Part shown: positions 27,479 through 36,928 of the stretch, piece after piece
How the letters are laid out: each line of letters begins with the position of its first letter
Position numbering within the stretch: position 1 is the stretch's first letter
DNA from: Arthrobacter alpinus
Lineage (GTDB): Bacteria; Actinomycetota; Actinomycetes; Actinomycetales; Micrococcaceae
DNA length: 64,000 nucleotides
Direction of reading: 5' to 3'
NCBI RefSeq assembly: GCF_001294625.1
Contig: NZ_CP012677.1
Location: 2,294,001 to 2,358,000, forward strand
The notes under the pieces: model-generated
The model's input: the letters and a program-made list of their open reading frames with translations, nothing else
Database searches by the model: none
Told to the model about the DNA's origin: nothing
Program-made: the position numbers and the translations under genes

Positions 27479-27538
27479 AGTTGTGACTCCGTTTCTTGAC
27501 AGAAATTTAGTTCTTGGACCCGGACGGGTCCGAAAGGA

Positions 27539-28399
27539 TTAAAAGAGGTGCGCGAAGCCCATGGACGTCAGGTTGCGCTGAGACGTTTCCAGTGCCTCCC
27601 ATACGGTGCGCCCGTAGAGCTCGTCCTGCTCAACGAGCATGTATTGCGCACCTGCTGCGAGCGAATGTTCAATGATGGAGGGGAAATCAAGGTTGCCCTC
27701 CCCCACCTCTGCGAACTCGACAATGTTCTTGTAAGCAGCCATAAATCCTTCGTTGTCACCCTGTGTAAGAAGCTCGAACGCGGACTGTGGCACCTGACCG
27801 ATCCGGTAGTCCTTCAAGTGGACCATCGCGGTCTTCGCGGCATACTTCTCAATCGTCCGTACGGGGTCCAAGCCACCTCGCTGGACCCAGTGGACGTCCA
27901 GCTCAAGTCCCATGGCCGGTGAATTTTCGATGATGACATCAAGCATGTACTTTCCGTCATACTTCATGAACTCCACGTGGTGGTTGTGGTAATACAGGCC
28001 AATCCCGTGCTCTCGGAGTCGTTCAGCATAGCCGTTGGCCTCCTTGGCGAAGTCGATCACTGACTCGAGTGACTTCATGGCAGGATGCGGCAGCATGCCG
28101 ATGCGCAGCAGCTTGGTGTCCAGTCGCTGGGCATCGTCAATGATCTTCGAAAAGTCCTCACGGAGGGAATCGCCCGGCCGTCCCACAGGTTTTTCAAGCA
28201 TGACCGAGAGCGATGCTATGTCCATGCCCAGTTCCGACTGTGCGCGCGACAGCTCATTGACGTGGGCCGCGTCCATGGGTATTTGGGATACCTCGACGGC
28301 GTTATAGCCCAGTTCGCTGACTTTCCTAAGCGTGTCGAACGCACCAAGTTGAGCAAAGCTGCCCTTGAGCATCATTGCCTGAACACCGATTTTTGACAT
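27539..28399 (-). CDS. sugar phosphate isomerase/epimerase family protein 1 (TIM barrel)
   Basis: This 286-residue xylose-isomerase-like TIM barrel (AP endonuclease 2 family) contains metal-ligand-bearing strands GIGLYYHNHHVEFMKYDG, MGLELDVHWVQRGG and MVHLKDYR. The ATG at 28399 has GGAAGGAAA upstream; a start 15 bases earlier is less likely. It is third in the operon. Members act as isomerases, epimerases or, in some catabolic clusters, dehydratases or lyases on keto-sugars. Substrate unknown. Confidence 0.88.
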   Translation of the reverse strand: MSKIGVQAMMLKGSFAQLGAFDTLRKVSELGYNAVEVSQIPMDAAHVNELSRAQSELGMDIASLSVMLEKPVGRPGDSLREDFSKIIDDAQRLDTKLLRIGMLPHPAMKSLESVIDFAKEANGYAERLREHGIGLYYHNHHVEFMKYDGKYMLDVIIENSPAMGLELDVHWVQRGGLDPVRTIEKYAAKTAMVHLKDYRIGQVPQSAFELLTQGDNEGFMAAYKNIVEFAEVGEGNLDFPSIIEHSLAAGAQYMLVEQDELYGRTVWEALETSQRNLTSMGFAHLF

Positions 28400-28491
28400 G
28401 GTATTTCCTTCCATTGGCCGGCAACCGGAACAGCCCCGGCGCTTCTTCCTCGTCTTCAGCTACCCCACTGGGGCTGCTTGTGCAAAACTGC

Positions 28492-29499
28492 TCAGGCGAT
28501 GATCGCCAATTTTTCGGGGTAACTTTGCGCATAAACAGCTTTGATGATGCGCAGTGATTTGGCTGCCTCAGCCGGGTCGAGCCAAAAGGGACCATCCTGA
28601 CCCAACTGCGCGTAAAAATCGGCAATAAGGAGCTCGTGCGAGACACCCCAATAGTCGCGTCCGCCGGATGCGGCCCGGCGTTCCTGAATAGTTTCCACGC
28701 GTCCATCGGAATGCGTGATCGTCAGGTCCCCGCGCAACTCCAGTTGAGCCTTTTCCATCTCTACGCTGACGGTGATAGGTGCGTTGAGTGAATTTGCCAA
28801 GGTGGCGTACAAAACACTGCGCGCACCATTTTCATGGGTCAACACTAGTTCCGCAGTGTCCTCTACCTCGATGAAATCGGCCAGCGAATGGGTGGCAGCA
28901 TGCCCGGACACGCCCGTGACCTCACCCAGCATCCACTGCAACAGGTCAAGGGTATGGATGGCCTGATTCATCAAAAGACCGCCGCCACCACCGGCCCAGG
29001 TGCCACGCCACGGGCGGTTTTGATAATATTCAGGCGTGCGATGCCACATGACAGTCGCTGCCCCGCCCACCACGGAACCGAATTCACCGCTGGAAATCCG
29101 ATCCGCCATAACGCGAACGGCGACGTTGTAGCGGTTTTGAAAGCACACGCCCATCCTGGCCGAACTAGCGGCCGCTGCGGCAACTAACCTGTCGCCGTCC
29201 TCCAAAGTGCTGGCCAGGGGCTTCTCCCCAACGACATTGATACCGCGTTCCAGGGCGGCAATGGCAGGATCCACATGCTCGGCGTGAGGGGTGCAAATGT
29301 GGACCACATCAGGGCGGACCGAGTCAAACATCTCAGAGTAGTCTGTATAGCCTGGAGCATCGTAGGCGTCCATAGCGGCGGCAAGCCTCCCGGGGTCTGT
29401 GTCACACACAGCCACCAGTTCAGCCTCCGCAATCCCCACTATCGCCGCAAAGTGGATCGCTGAAACGTCTCCGCATCCAATAACGGCAACTCTGGGCAT
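28492..29499 (-). CDS. Gfo/Idh/MocA family oxidoreductase 2
   Basis: This 335-residue protein has N-terminal RVAVIGCGDVSAIHFAAI, the EKPLAST catalytic-lysine block at about residue 95, and WRGTWAGGGGGLLMNQAIHTLDLLQWML. It resembles the first oxidoreductase of the operon in layout but is clearly diverged. ATG with GGAGC upstream, 36 bp after the upstream isomerase gene. Probably NAD(P)-dependent oxidation or reduction of a sugar or sugar acid. Confidence 0.9.
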   Translation of the reverse strand: MPRVAVIGCGDVSAIHFAAIVGIAEAELVAVCDTDPGRLAAAMDAYDAPGYTDYSEMFDSVRPDVVHICTPHAEHVDPAIAALERGINVVGEKPLASTLEDGDRLVAAAAASSARMGVCFQNRYNVAVRVMADRISSGEFGSVVGGAATVMWHRTPEYYQNRPWRGTWAGGGGGLLMNQAIHTLDLLQWMLGEVTGVSGHAATHSLADFIEVEDTAELVLTHENGARSVLYATLANSLNAPITVSVEMEKAQLELRGDLTITHSDGRVETIQERRAASGGRDYWGVSHELLIADFYAQLGQDGPFWLDPAEAAKSLRIIKAVYAQSYPEKLAIIA

Positions 29500-29535
29500 G
29501 GCAAGCTCCTTGGCAGTGGTGCGGTTTCGGTTGGC

Positions 29536-30384
29536 TCAGGCGAGGGTGATACCGATGGCGTCAGCGGTGCTCCGGAAGGCACGCGCCGCCTGCCCAAATG
29601 CTGTTGCACCGGAGAAGCCACCCAAGTCATGCTGCTCCGATAAATGTGGTTCCAGTGAGGCGAACCCCGTGTAACCGTCTTCTTTCAGTGCCGTGATTGT
29701 CTCCACCAGTTCGCCATCTCCGTGGCCAGTCGGAACCACAACGCCGGTGGCGGCAATGGCGTCCTTGACCTGGAGGTATTCCAGATAGGGGCGCAGCTTG
29801 GCATAGCCGTCGGTGTAGGGCTTGACGCCGACCTGAACAAAGTTGGCGTTGTCCCAGGCAGCGCGCAAAGCCGGCGAGTTGACGGTTTCCAGGATATCCA
29901 AAACACGTTCAGGCGTGTCGCCGTAAATGTCTTTTTCGTTTTCGTGGATCAAGATGATGTTGGCTTCCTCGGCCACAGCTGCCATCTGTGAAAGCCGTTC
30001 CATGACAGCGTCGCGGATCTCCTCCGGCTCCTGCCCCGCAGCGCGGTAGAAGGAGAACATGCGCACGTAGCGGGTATCAAGGACCTTCGCTACTTCAATG
30101 ATGCGGCGCAAGCGGATCACTTCATGCTCTATGGGAAGGCTGACGTCCACTTTGCCCAAGGGGCTGGCGACTGCTGAAACCTTCATGCCGGCTTCATCCA
30201 GGATGCTCTTAAGATCGGACACTTGGGTATCATCAAGCTCCACCACATTGGTTCCCCACGCACTGCGAACCTCGATGTGTTTGGCTCCCAGTGCCAGCAG
30301 TACCGCTGCCTGGATCCGGGGATCCGGGTCGATTTCATCGCCAAAGCCAGACAGAGTCCAGGTGGGATTGGGGGTGTTAGACAT
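29536..30384 (-). CDS. sugar phosphate isomerase/epimerase family protein 2 (TIM barrel)
   Basis: This 282-residue TIM-barrel protein has features LSGFGDEIDPDP, KHIEVRSAWGTNV, IILIHENEKDIYGDTPERV, RAAWDNANFVQVG and ASLEPHL, which carry the Glu/His/Asp metal ligands of the family. It is the first gene of the operon. GGAGG lies six bases before the ATG, and the promoter upstream carries the shared LacI-type operator. It is only distantly similar to the second isomerase of the operon. Confidence 0.88.
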   Translation of the reverse strand: MSNTPNPTWTLSGFGDEIDPDPRIQAAVLLALGAKHIEVRSAWGTNVVELDDTQVSDLKSILDEAGMKVSAVASPLGKVDVSLPIEHEVIRLRRIIEVAKVLDTRYVRMFSFYRAAGQEPEEIRDAVMERLSQMAAVAEEANIILIHENEKDIYGDTPERVLDILETVNSPALRAAWDNANFVQVGVKPYTDGYAKLRPYLEYLQVKDAIAATGVVVPTGHGDGELVETITALKEDGYTGFASLEPHLSEQHDLGGFSGATAFGQAARAFRSTADAIGITLA

Positions 30385-30474
30385 CAGAGGCCTCCAAGGT
30401 GCGGATTACGGACTGTAGACGAGCTGCGCCAGCTAGGCTCCAGTGACTCATTTCACAAATTTCTGCATAAAAAC

Positions 30475-30513
30475 AGCCTATAGCCCTAGCAGTCTTTTGA
30501 CAACCGATTGCCA
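30475..30513 (-). promoter_or_regulatory. promoter and LacI-type operator of the isomerase/oxidoreductase operon
   Basis: On the minus strand, -35 TTGTCA (30498-30503), a 17-bp spacer and -10 TAGGCT (30475-30480). The operator TGACAACCGATTGCCA (30498-30513) overlaps the -35, the same geometry as at uxaC. Confidence 0.72.
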
Positions 30514-30535
30514 ATAGTTCCGGGCGGGACACGTG

Positions 30536-31549
30536 CTACCGCGCCGCAACCATACCTGTGGATTCACGTACCGTGAGATAAGTAGGAAGCCGCACCATCT
30601 TACGAGCGTCAGAGGAGCCAGGGTCGAGCCGATTCAAGAGCATGCTGGTGGCTACCCGAGCCGCCCGCTCGATGGGAGCCGTAATGGTAGTCAGTGGGGG
30701 CTGACAAAAATCGGCCCCGAAAATGTCATCGAAACCAATGATGCTCACATCGGCCGGAACCCTGACCCCGCGAACACGAAAACGCCGCAGCATGCCAATT
30801 GCCAAAAGGTCGTTAAAGGCAATGCAGGCCGTGGCCCTACTCGTGAGCATGGCATCAGCGGCAGCTGCGCCGGAGGTTTGCTTGGGAGCGTAGGGGCCAA
30901 GTCGGATTGCTTCAACACCGTGCTCTCTCGCGGCATCAACAAAAGCCTGCCACCTCCACTGACTGGAAAGCGATTTTTCCGGTCCAGAAATAAAGGCAAT
31001 TCTCCTATGATCCAGCGACACCAAATGTTGAAATGCCTGATGTATGCCGATGGTCGCGTCAATAAGGACGGCGGGCGCGCCGCCATCATTGCGATTCAAC
31101 GCCACCAAGGGAATTCGTTCAGCGGCCCGCTTGAGAGCATTAGTGGAAAGTCTTGACGCGGCCAGAATGACGCCCTGGGACGTGGACATCATGCTCTCCA
31201 GTGTCGATTCCTCCACTTCTGCGGATTCCTCAGTGTCCACCAAGACCTGAATGTAGCCAGCGGCCTTGAGCTGTTCCTGCATGCCGTGGATGATGTCGAA
31301 ATAGAACGGGTTGCCAATATCCGGGACCAGCAGTGCCACCGACCGGGACTGTCCCGCGGTAAGCACTTCCCTCCGCCGGGCGGAATCATAACCAAGATCC
31401 CGTGCGGCCTTCAAAACAGCCTCACTTGTTCGGGGGCTGATCCGGCCAGGGTTGGACAGGACTCGGGACACGGTAGAGGTTGCCACGCCGGCAACTTTGG
31501 CAACGTCGCGTAGCGTCACGCGCTCGCCATTTACTCTCTGAGCATCCAC
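30536..31549 (-). CDS. LacI family transcriptional regulator 2
   Basis: This 337-residue regulator has HTH VTLRDVAKVAGVATSTVSRVLSNPGRISPRT at residues ~11-41, then an effector domain (VALLVPDIGNPFYFDIIHGMQ, IIGFDDIFGADFCQPPLTTI). GTG start with AGAGGAA upstream. It sits between two operator copies and is divergent from the ABC importer. It is a paralogue of the regulator at 24999-26048 with a similar recognition helix (STVSR), so both may bind the same site. Confidence 0.92.
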   Translation of the reverse strand: MDAQRVNGERVTLRDVAKVAGVATSTVSRVLSNPGRISPRTSEAVLKAARDLGYDSARRREVLTAGQSRSVALLVPDIGNPFYFDIIHGMQEQLKAAGYIQVLVDTEESAEVEESTLESMMSTSQGVILAASRLSTNALKRAAERIPLVALNRNDGGAPAVLIDATIGIHQAFQHLVSLDHRRIAFISGPEKSLSSQWRWQAFVDAAREHGVEAIRLGPYAPKQTSGAAAADAMLTSRATACIAFNDLLAIGMLRRFRVRGVRVPADVSIIGFDDIFGADFCQPPLTTITAPIERAARVATSMLLNRLDPGSSDARKMVRLPTYLTVRESTGMVAAR

Positions 31550-31663
31550 TTACCATTCCTCTCCAAAGCACCCAGATAGGGCGCAAGCCGTCAGCTACGT
31601 AACGATTTTTGGTTACGGCCGGATGACCAATCTCCTATCAATCAAACATGTTTGGCAAAAATT

Positions 31664-31679
31664 TGGCAACTGATTGCAT
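31664..31679. promoter_or_regulatory. LacI-type operator copy upstream of the ABC importer
   Basis: TGGCAACTGATTGCAT matches the other three copies in 12 or 13 positions. It overlaps a plausible -35 (GATTGC) that stands 17 bp from TATAGA, before the substrate-binding protein gene. Confidence 0.55.
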
Positions 31680-31771
31680 ATATATTGCCCGGACTATAGA
31701 GTCTGACATTAGCGCTGATCCTATGAGGTGGATCACACCCTGATTCTTGGTATCTTTTGAAGGAGTGAATA

Positions 31772-33133
31772 ATGGAAATTACCCGCAAGAATTTTCTTGT
31801 TAGCGTCGGCGGGCTCGGTGCACTTTCGCTCGCACTTGCCGCCTGCGGAGGGAAGTCTGAAACATCCGGCTCCGGTGGCACCCCGGGCAAGGTTGACGGC
31901 ACCGGAAAGACTCTTACAGTCCTCTTCAATACCAAGCCGCAGTACCCCGATGAGCAAAAAGCCTGGTTCGCACAGACTGCTGCTGATTTCAAAACCTTGA
32001 CTGGCGCCACTGTTCAGTGGGAAACATTCGCCACAGCGAACGACGAAATGACTCGAATTCAGACTTCCGTTGTCGCTGGAACCGGCCCTGATGTTTACGG
32101 TCTAGGTACCACCTTCACCCCGACTGCCTACGCCACTGGCGCATTCGTCAAGCTCGGGGACACCGAATGGGCGCAACTCGGGGGCAAGGACAAATTTGTT
32201 CCTGCAACGCTGGGGATTTCTGGACCAGACAAAGACAACTTGATTGGTGTCCCCTTCGTCAGCCGACCATTTGTCATGGCCTATAACACCGAACTGTTGC
32301 AGGCTGCCGGTATCGACAAGCCGGCAACGACGTGGGACGAATTTGCCGCACACGGCAAGAAGCTGACAAGTGGAGACCAATACGGACTTGCCATCGCCTA
32401 TAAAGACAATTTCGATCCGTGGAAATTCGTGTGGGGCATGTCAATCCAGGCTGGCAACCCCATCATCGACGGCAAGAAGGTCCGTATCGATGACCCAACA
32501 GTGATCAAAGCCTATGAGTCCTACTTTGGCTGGCTGACGAAGGATAAGTCTGTGGATCCCGCGTCTGTGGGTTGGGGAAATGCTCAAGCAGTCGCCGCGT
32601 TCGCCGCCGGCAAGGCTGCATACTTGCCCATGACCTCACCGTTGAGCATTCCCACGTTGGATAAGTCTGTCGTCAAGGGAAAATACCAGTACGCCCTCTT
32701 GCCCATGATTCCGCCAGGAGCAACTGCACGTCCGTCTGGCGGTGTGGAAGCGGCCAGCATCCTCTCGGGTGACAACTTGGTCGTTGCCGATTACTCCGCA
32801 AACAAGGACTTGGCCTTTGCGTTCATCAAAATGATCACTGACGCCCCTGCCCAAGCGAATTATTACAAGATCTTTGGTGAAATTCCCACCAACGCCGAAG
32901 CCGCCAAGGCCCTCTCCTCCGATCCCCTCGTCGCGCCAGCACTCGCTGCGGCAGCAAAGTCAGTGGCAACCCCCTTCAGCGGAGCCTGGGGAGATGTGCA
33001 GCTGGCCTTGACCAACACTGCCGTCCAGACCATCCCTGATCTGGCCGCCGGGTCCGTCAGCGAATCGGCGCTGAAGCCGCGCATCACAGATGCCCAATCC
33101 AAGGCCCAAGCCGCCCTAGACCGGGCTAAGTAG
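31772..33133 (+). CDS. carbohydrate ABC transporter substrate-binding lipoprotein
   Basis: This 453-residue family-1 sugar-binding protein has a signal peptide with lipobox LAAC (Cys25). The fold shows TLTVLFNTKPQYPDEQKAWF, AGTGPDVYGLGTTF, GVPFVSRPFVMAYNTELLQAAG and FAAGKAAYLPMTSP. AAGGAG precedes the ATG. It is the first gene of the importer operon and probably delivers a mono- or oligosaccharide or uronide to the two permeases. Confidence 0.93.
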   Translation: MEITRKNFLVSVGGLGALSLALAACGGKSETSGSGGTPGKVDGTGKTLTVLFNTKPQYPDEQKAWFAQTAADFKTLTGATVQWETFATANDEMTRIQTSVVAGTGPDVYGLGTTFTPTAYATGAFVKLGDTEWAQLGGKDKFVPATLGISGPDKDNLIGVPFVSRPFVMAYNTELLQAAGIDKPATTWDEFAAHGKKLTSGDQYGLAIAYKDNFDPWKFVWGMSIQAGNPIIDGKKVRIDDPTVIKAYESYFGWLTKDKSVDPASVGWGNAQAVAAFAAGKAAYLPMTSPLSIPTLDKSVVKGKYQYALLPMIPPGATARPSGGVEAASILSGDNLVVADYSANKDLAFAFIKMITDAPAQANYYKIFGEIPTNAEAAKALSSDPLVAPALAAAAKSVATPFSGAWGDVQLALTNTAVQTIPDLAAGSVSESALKPRITDAQSKAQAALDRAK

Positions 33134-33156
33134 CCAGTCACTGAAAGAGCAATCCC

Positions 33157-34134
33157 ATGTCTAGCGAGACTCCAACGGTCCCCCTGCAAGAACAGTCCAC
33201 TGATCTTGCAGGGGGAGCTCCCCTCCCCCAAAAAAAGATGAGCAAGGGTGTCACTGAACGGGACCGCCCTCTGTGGCTGCTGGCTCCTGGCGGCCTCCTC
33301 ATCACCGTCATCATCCTCATCCCACTCGCCTTGGCCGTGTACATGTCACTCATCGACCTGGACCAGTACACGTTGCGAAAATGGTTAGCCACACCGTTCA
33401 TCGGCCTGGAAAATTTTGTTGAAGCCATCACCAAAACTGACTTACTGCGTTCAATCTGGATCAGCGTATCTTTCGCCGTGATTTCAACCGCCGTGACCGT
33501 CCCCCTTGGCGTGGCAGCCGCCGTCGTGACCCAAAACGCCTTCCGTGGACGGTCAGTGGTACGAGCAATCTTCTTGGTGCCTTATATTCTGCCCTCGTTC
33601 GTGGTCGCCACGGTGTGGCGCACGATGCTCCAGCCAGACGGAATCGTTAACGGCATCCTGAACAACATCGGTATGGACTCCACCTTGTGGCTCAACGGCC
33701 CCATGTCCTATTGGACGCTGGTTTTCGTTGAAATCTGGGCTGCGTGGCCATTCATTTATCTACTAGCGCTTGCCGGGCTCCAATCCGTGGACCATGAAGT
33801 CCATGAGGCAGCCGCGATCGACGGCGCGCTCTGGTGGCGCAAGCTTCGGGAAGTCATCTTTCCCTACCTGAAGGGCCCAGTCTCCCTGGCCTTCTTGCTG
33901 GGCACCCTAAACCACATCAACAACTTCACCCTTCCGTTCGTCCTGTTCGGGGCACCCGCCCCGGCCGATGTGAATGTCCTGCCCATCCTGGTCTATGTGA
34001 CAAGCTTCCAGAGTTTTCGTTTCGGTCTCAGCGCTGCAATGGCAGTGGTTTCTCTGATCCTGATTGCCATTCCGCTATTCATCTACCTACGCGCAGTCAA
34101 GCTTGACGTTTCAGAGGATGGAGGGAAGAAATGA
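33157..34134 (+). CDS. carbohydrate ABC transporter permease (MalF-like)
   Basis: This 325-residue permease has six main TM segments and the EAA loop EAAAIDGALWWRKLREVIFPYLKGP near residue 215. The N-terminal ~40 residues are cytoplasmic and hydrophilic. It pairs with the next permease, whose ATG overlaps its TGA (ATGA). Confidence 0.92.
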   Translation: MSSETPTVPLQEQSTDLAGGAPLPQKKMSKGVTERDRPLWLLAPGGLLITVIILIPLALAVYMSLIDLDQYTLRKWLATPFIGLENFVEAITKTDLLRSIWISVSFAVISTAVTVPLGVAAAVVTQNAFRGRSVVRAIFLVPYILPSFVVATVWRTMLQPDGIVNGILNNIGMDSTLWLNGPMSYWTLVFVEIWAAWPFIYLLALAGLQSVDHEVHEAAAIDGALWWRKLREVIFPYLKGPVSLAFLLGTLNHINNFTLPFVLFGAPAPADVNVLPILVYVTSFQSFRFGLSAAMAVVSLILIAIPLFIYLRAVKLDVSEDGGKK

Positions 34135-35039
34135 GTACCCTAACCAAATCAGCTCGCTCAACCAAGGACCCCCGTAAAGGTAGAAGTGCCCAAGTCACCC
34201 GGCTCATGCCTACGTGGTTGATCGGTATTCTGACCACACTTTTGTGTGTCTTCGTCCTTGTGCCCGTGAGCTACATTTTCCTGGCGTCATTAAACACCGA
34301 CACCGGTGTTGCCAGTGGCGAGTTTTGGCCCAGCGAGTTTTCCCTTGATAGTTACACGAAAATCTGGAGCAGTGTCGGTTTGGGCAAGGGCATCATCAAC
34401 AGCCTGATCGTCTCCGGCTCCGTGGCAGTCGTCTCAGCCATCATTGCCATCGGCACCGCCTACGTTCTGGTGCGGTTTTCCTTCTTCGGCCGGCTCACAA
34501 TGTTGCGCGGATTATTGGGACTCCAGAGCATTCCCGGCACGTTGATGCTGCTGCCAGTCTTCGTGCTCTTCGCGTCCATTGGCTCGTGGATAGGCATCAC
34601 GATCATAGGGACGCTATGGGGACTCTTTATCGCCTATTTGACGTTCGCGCTGCCCTTTTCAACGTGGGTCATGGTGACCTACCTGCGTGGACTCCCCCGC
34701 GAACTCGAAGAGGCGGCCAGGATTGACGGCGCCTCCAATTTGGGGATTCTCTTTAGAATCATCGTGCCCTTGAGCTGGCCAGGAATTGTCGTCTCCGCAA
34801 TTTTCGCATTTCTCCTGGGTTGGAACGATGTGTTGTTTGCATCAATCTTCACCAAGCCCGACACTGCTACCGCGGCCATCGTTTTGCAGGTCTTCGCCGC
34901 GAGTCAGGAAGGTGGCGCCATTCCGGTGTACAGCCAGATGATGGCGGCTGCGCTTGTCTGCGCAGTCCCTGTTGTTGTCCTCTACCTTTCCTTCCAGCGT
35001 TACCTTGTGGGCGGTCTGACCGCCGGCAGCGTGAAGTAG
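34131..35039 (+). CDS. carbohydrate ABC transporter permease (MalG-like)
   Basis: This 302-residue MalG-type permease has EAA loop EEAARIDGASNLGILFRIIVPL near residue 190 and six TM segments. It is translationally coupled to the preceding permease, with GGAGGGAAG as ribosome-binding site. No ATP-binding subunit is encoded nearby, so a shared MsiK/MsmK-type ATPase elsewhere is likely. Confidence 0.92.
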   Translation: MSTLTKSARSTKDPRKGRSAQVTRLMPTWLIGILTTLLCVFVLVPVSYIFLASLNTDTGVASGEFWPSEFSLDSYTKIWSSVGLGKGIINSLIVSGSVAVVSAIIAIGTAYVLVRFSFFGRLTMLRGLLGLQSIPGTLMLLPVFVLFASIGSWIGITIIGTLWGLFIAYLTFALPFSTWVMVTYLRGLPRELEEAARIDGASNLGILFRIIVPLSWPGIVVSAIFAFLLGWNDVLFASIFTKPDTATAAIVLQVFAASQEGGAIPVYSQMMAAALVCAVPVVVLYLSFQRYLVGGLTAGSVK

Positions 35040-35059
35040 CCATAACAAGCAACTGCGTT

Positions 35060-35109
35060 AAGTAATGGCCGGTTCGCCTTGGGAAACCAAAGAGAACCGG
35101 CCATTACTT
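35060..35109. terminator. bidirectional terminator between ABC permease and guaB1
   Basis: A perfect 16-bp stem (AAGTAATGGCCGGTTC / GAACCGGCCATTACTT) with an 18-base loop lies between the two convergent genes. The A/T-rich stem bases supply U-tracts in either direction. Confidence 0.85.
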
Positions 35110-35118
35110 ATTCTCCCG

Positions 35119-36928
<1,810 letters not shown>

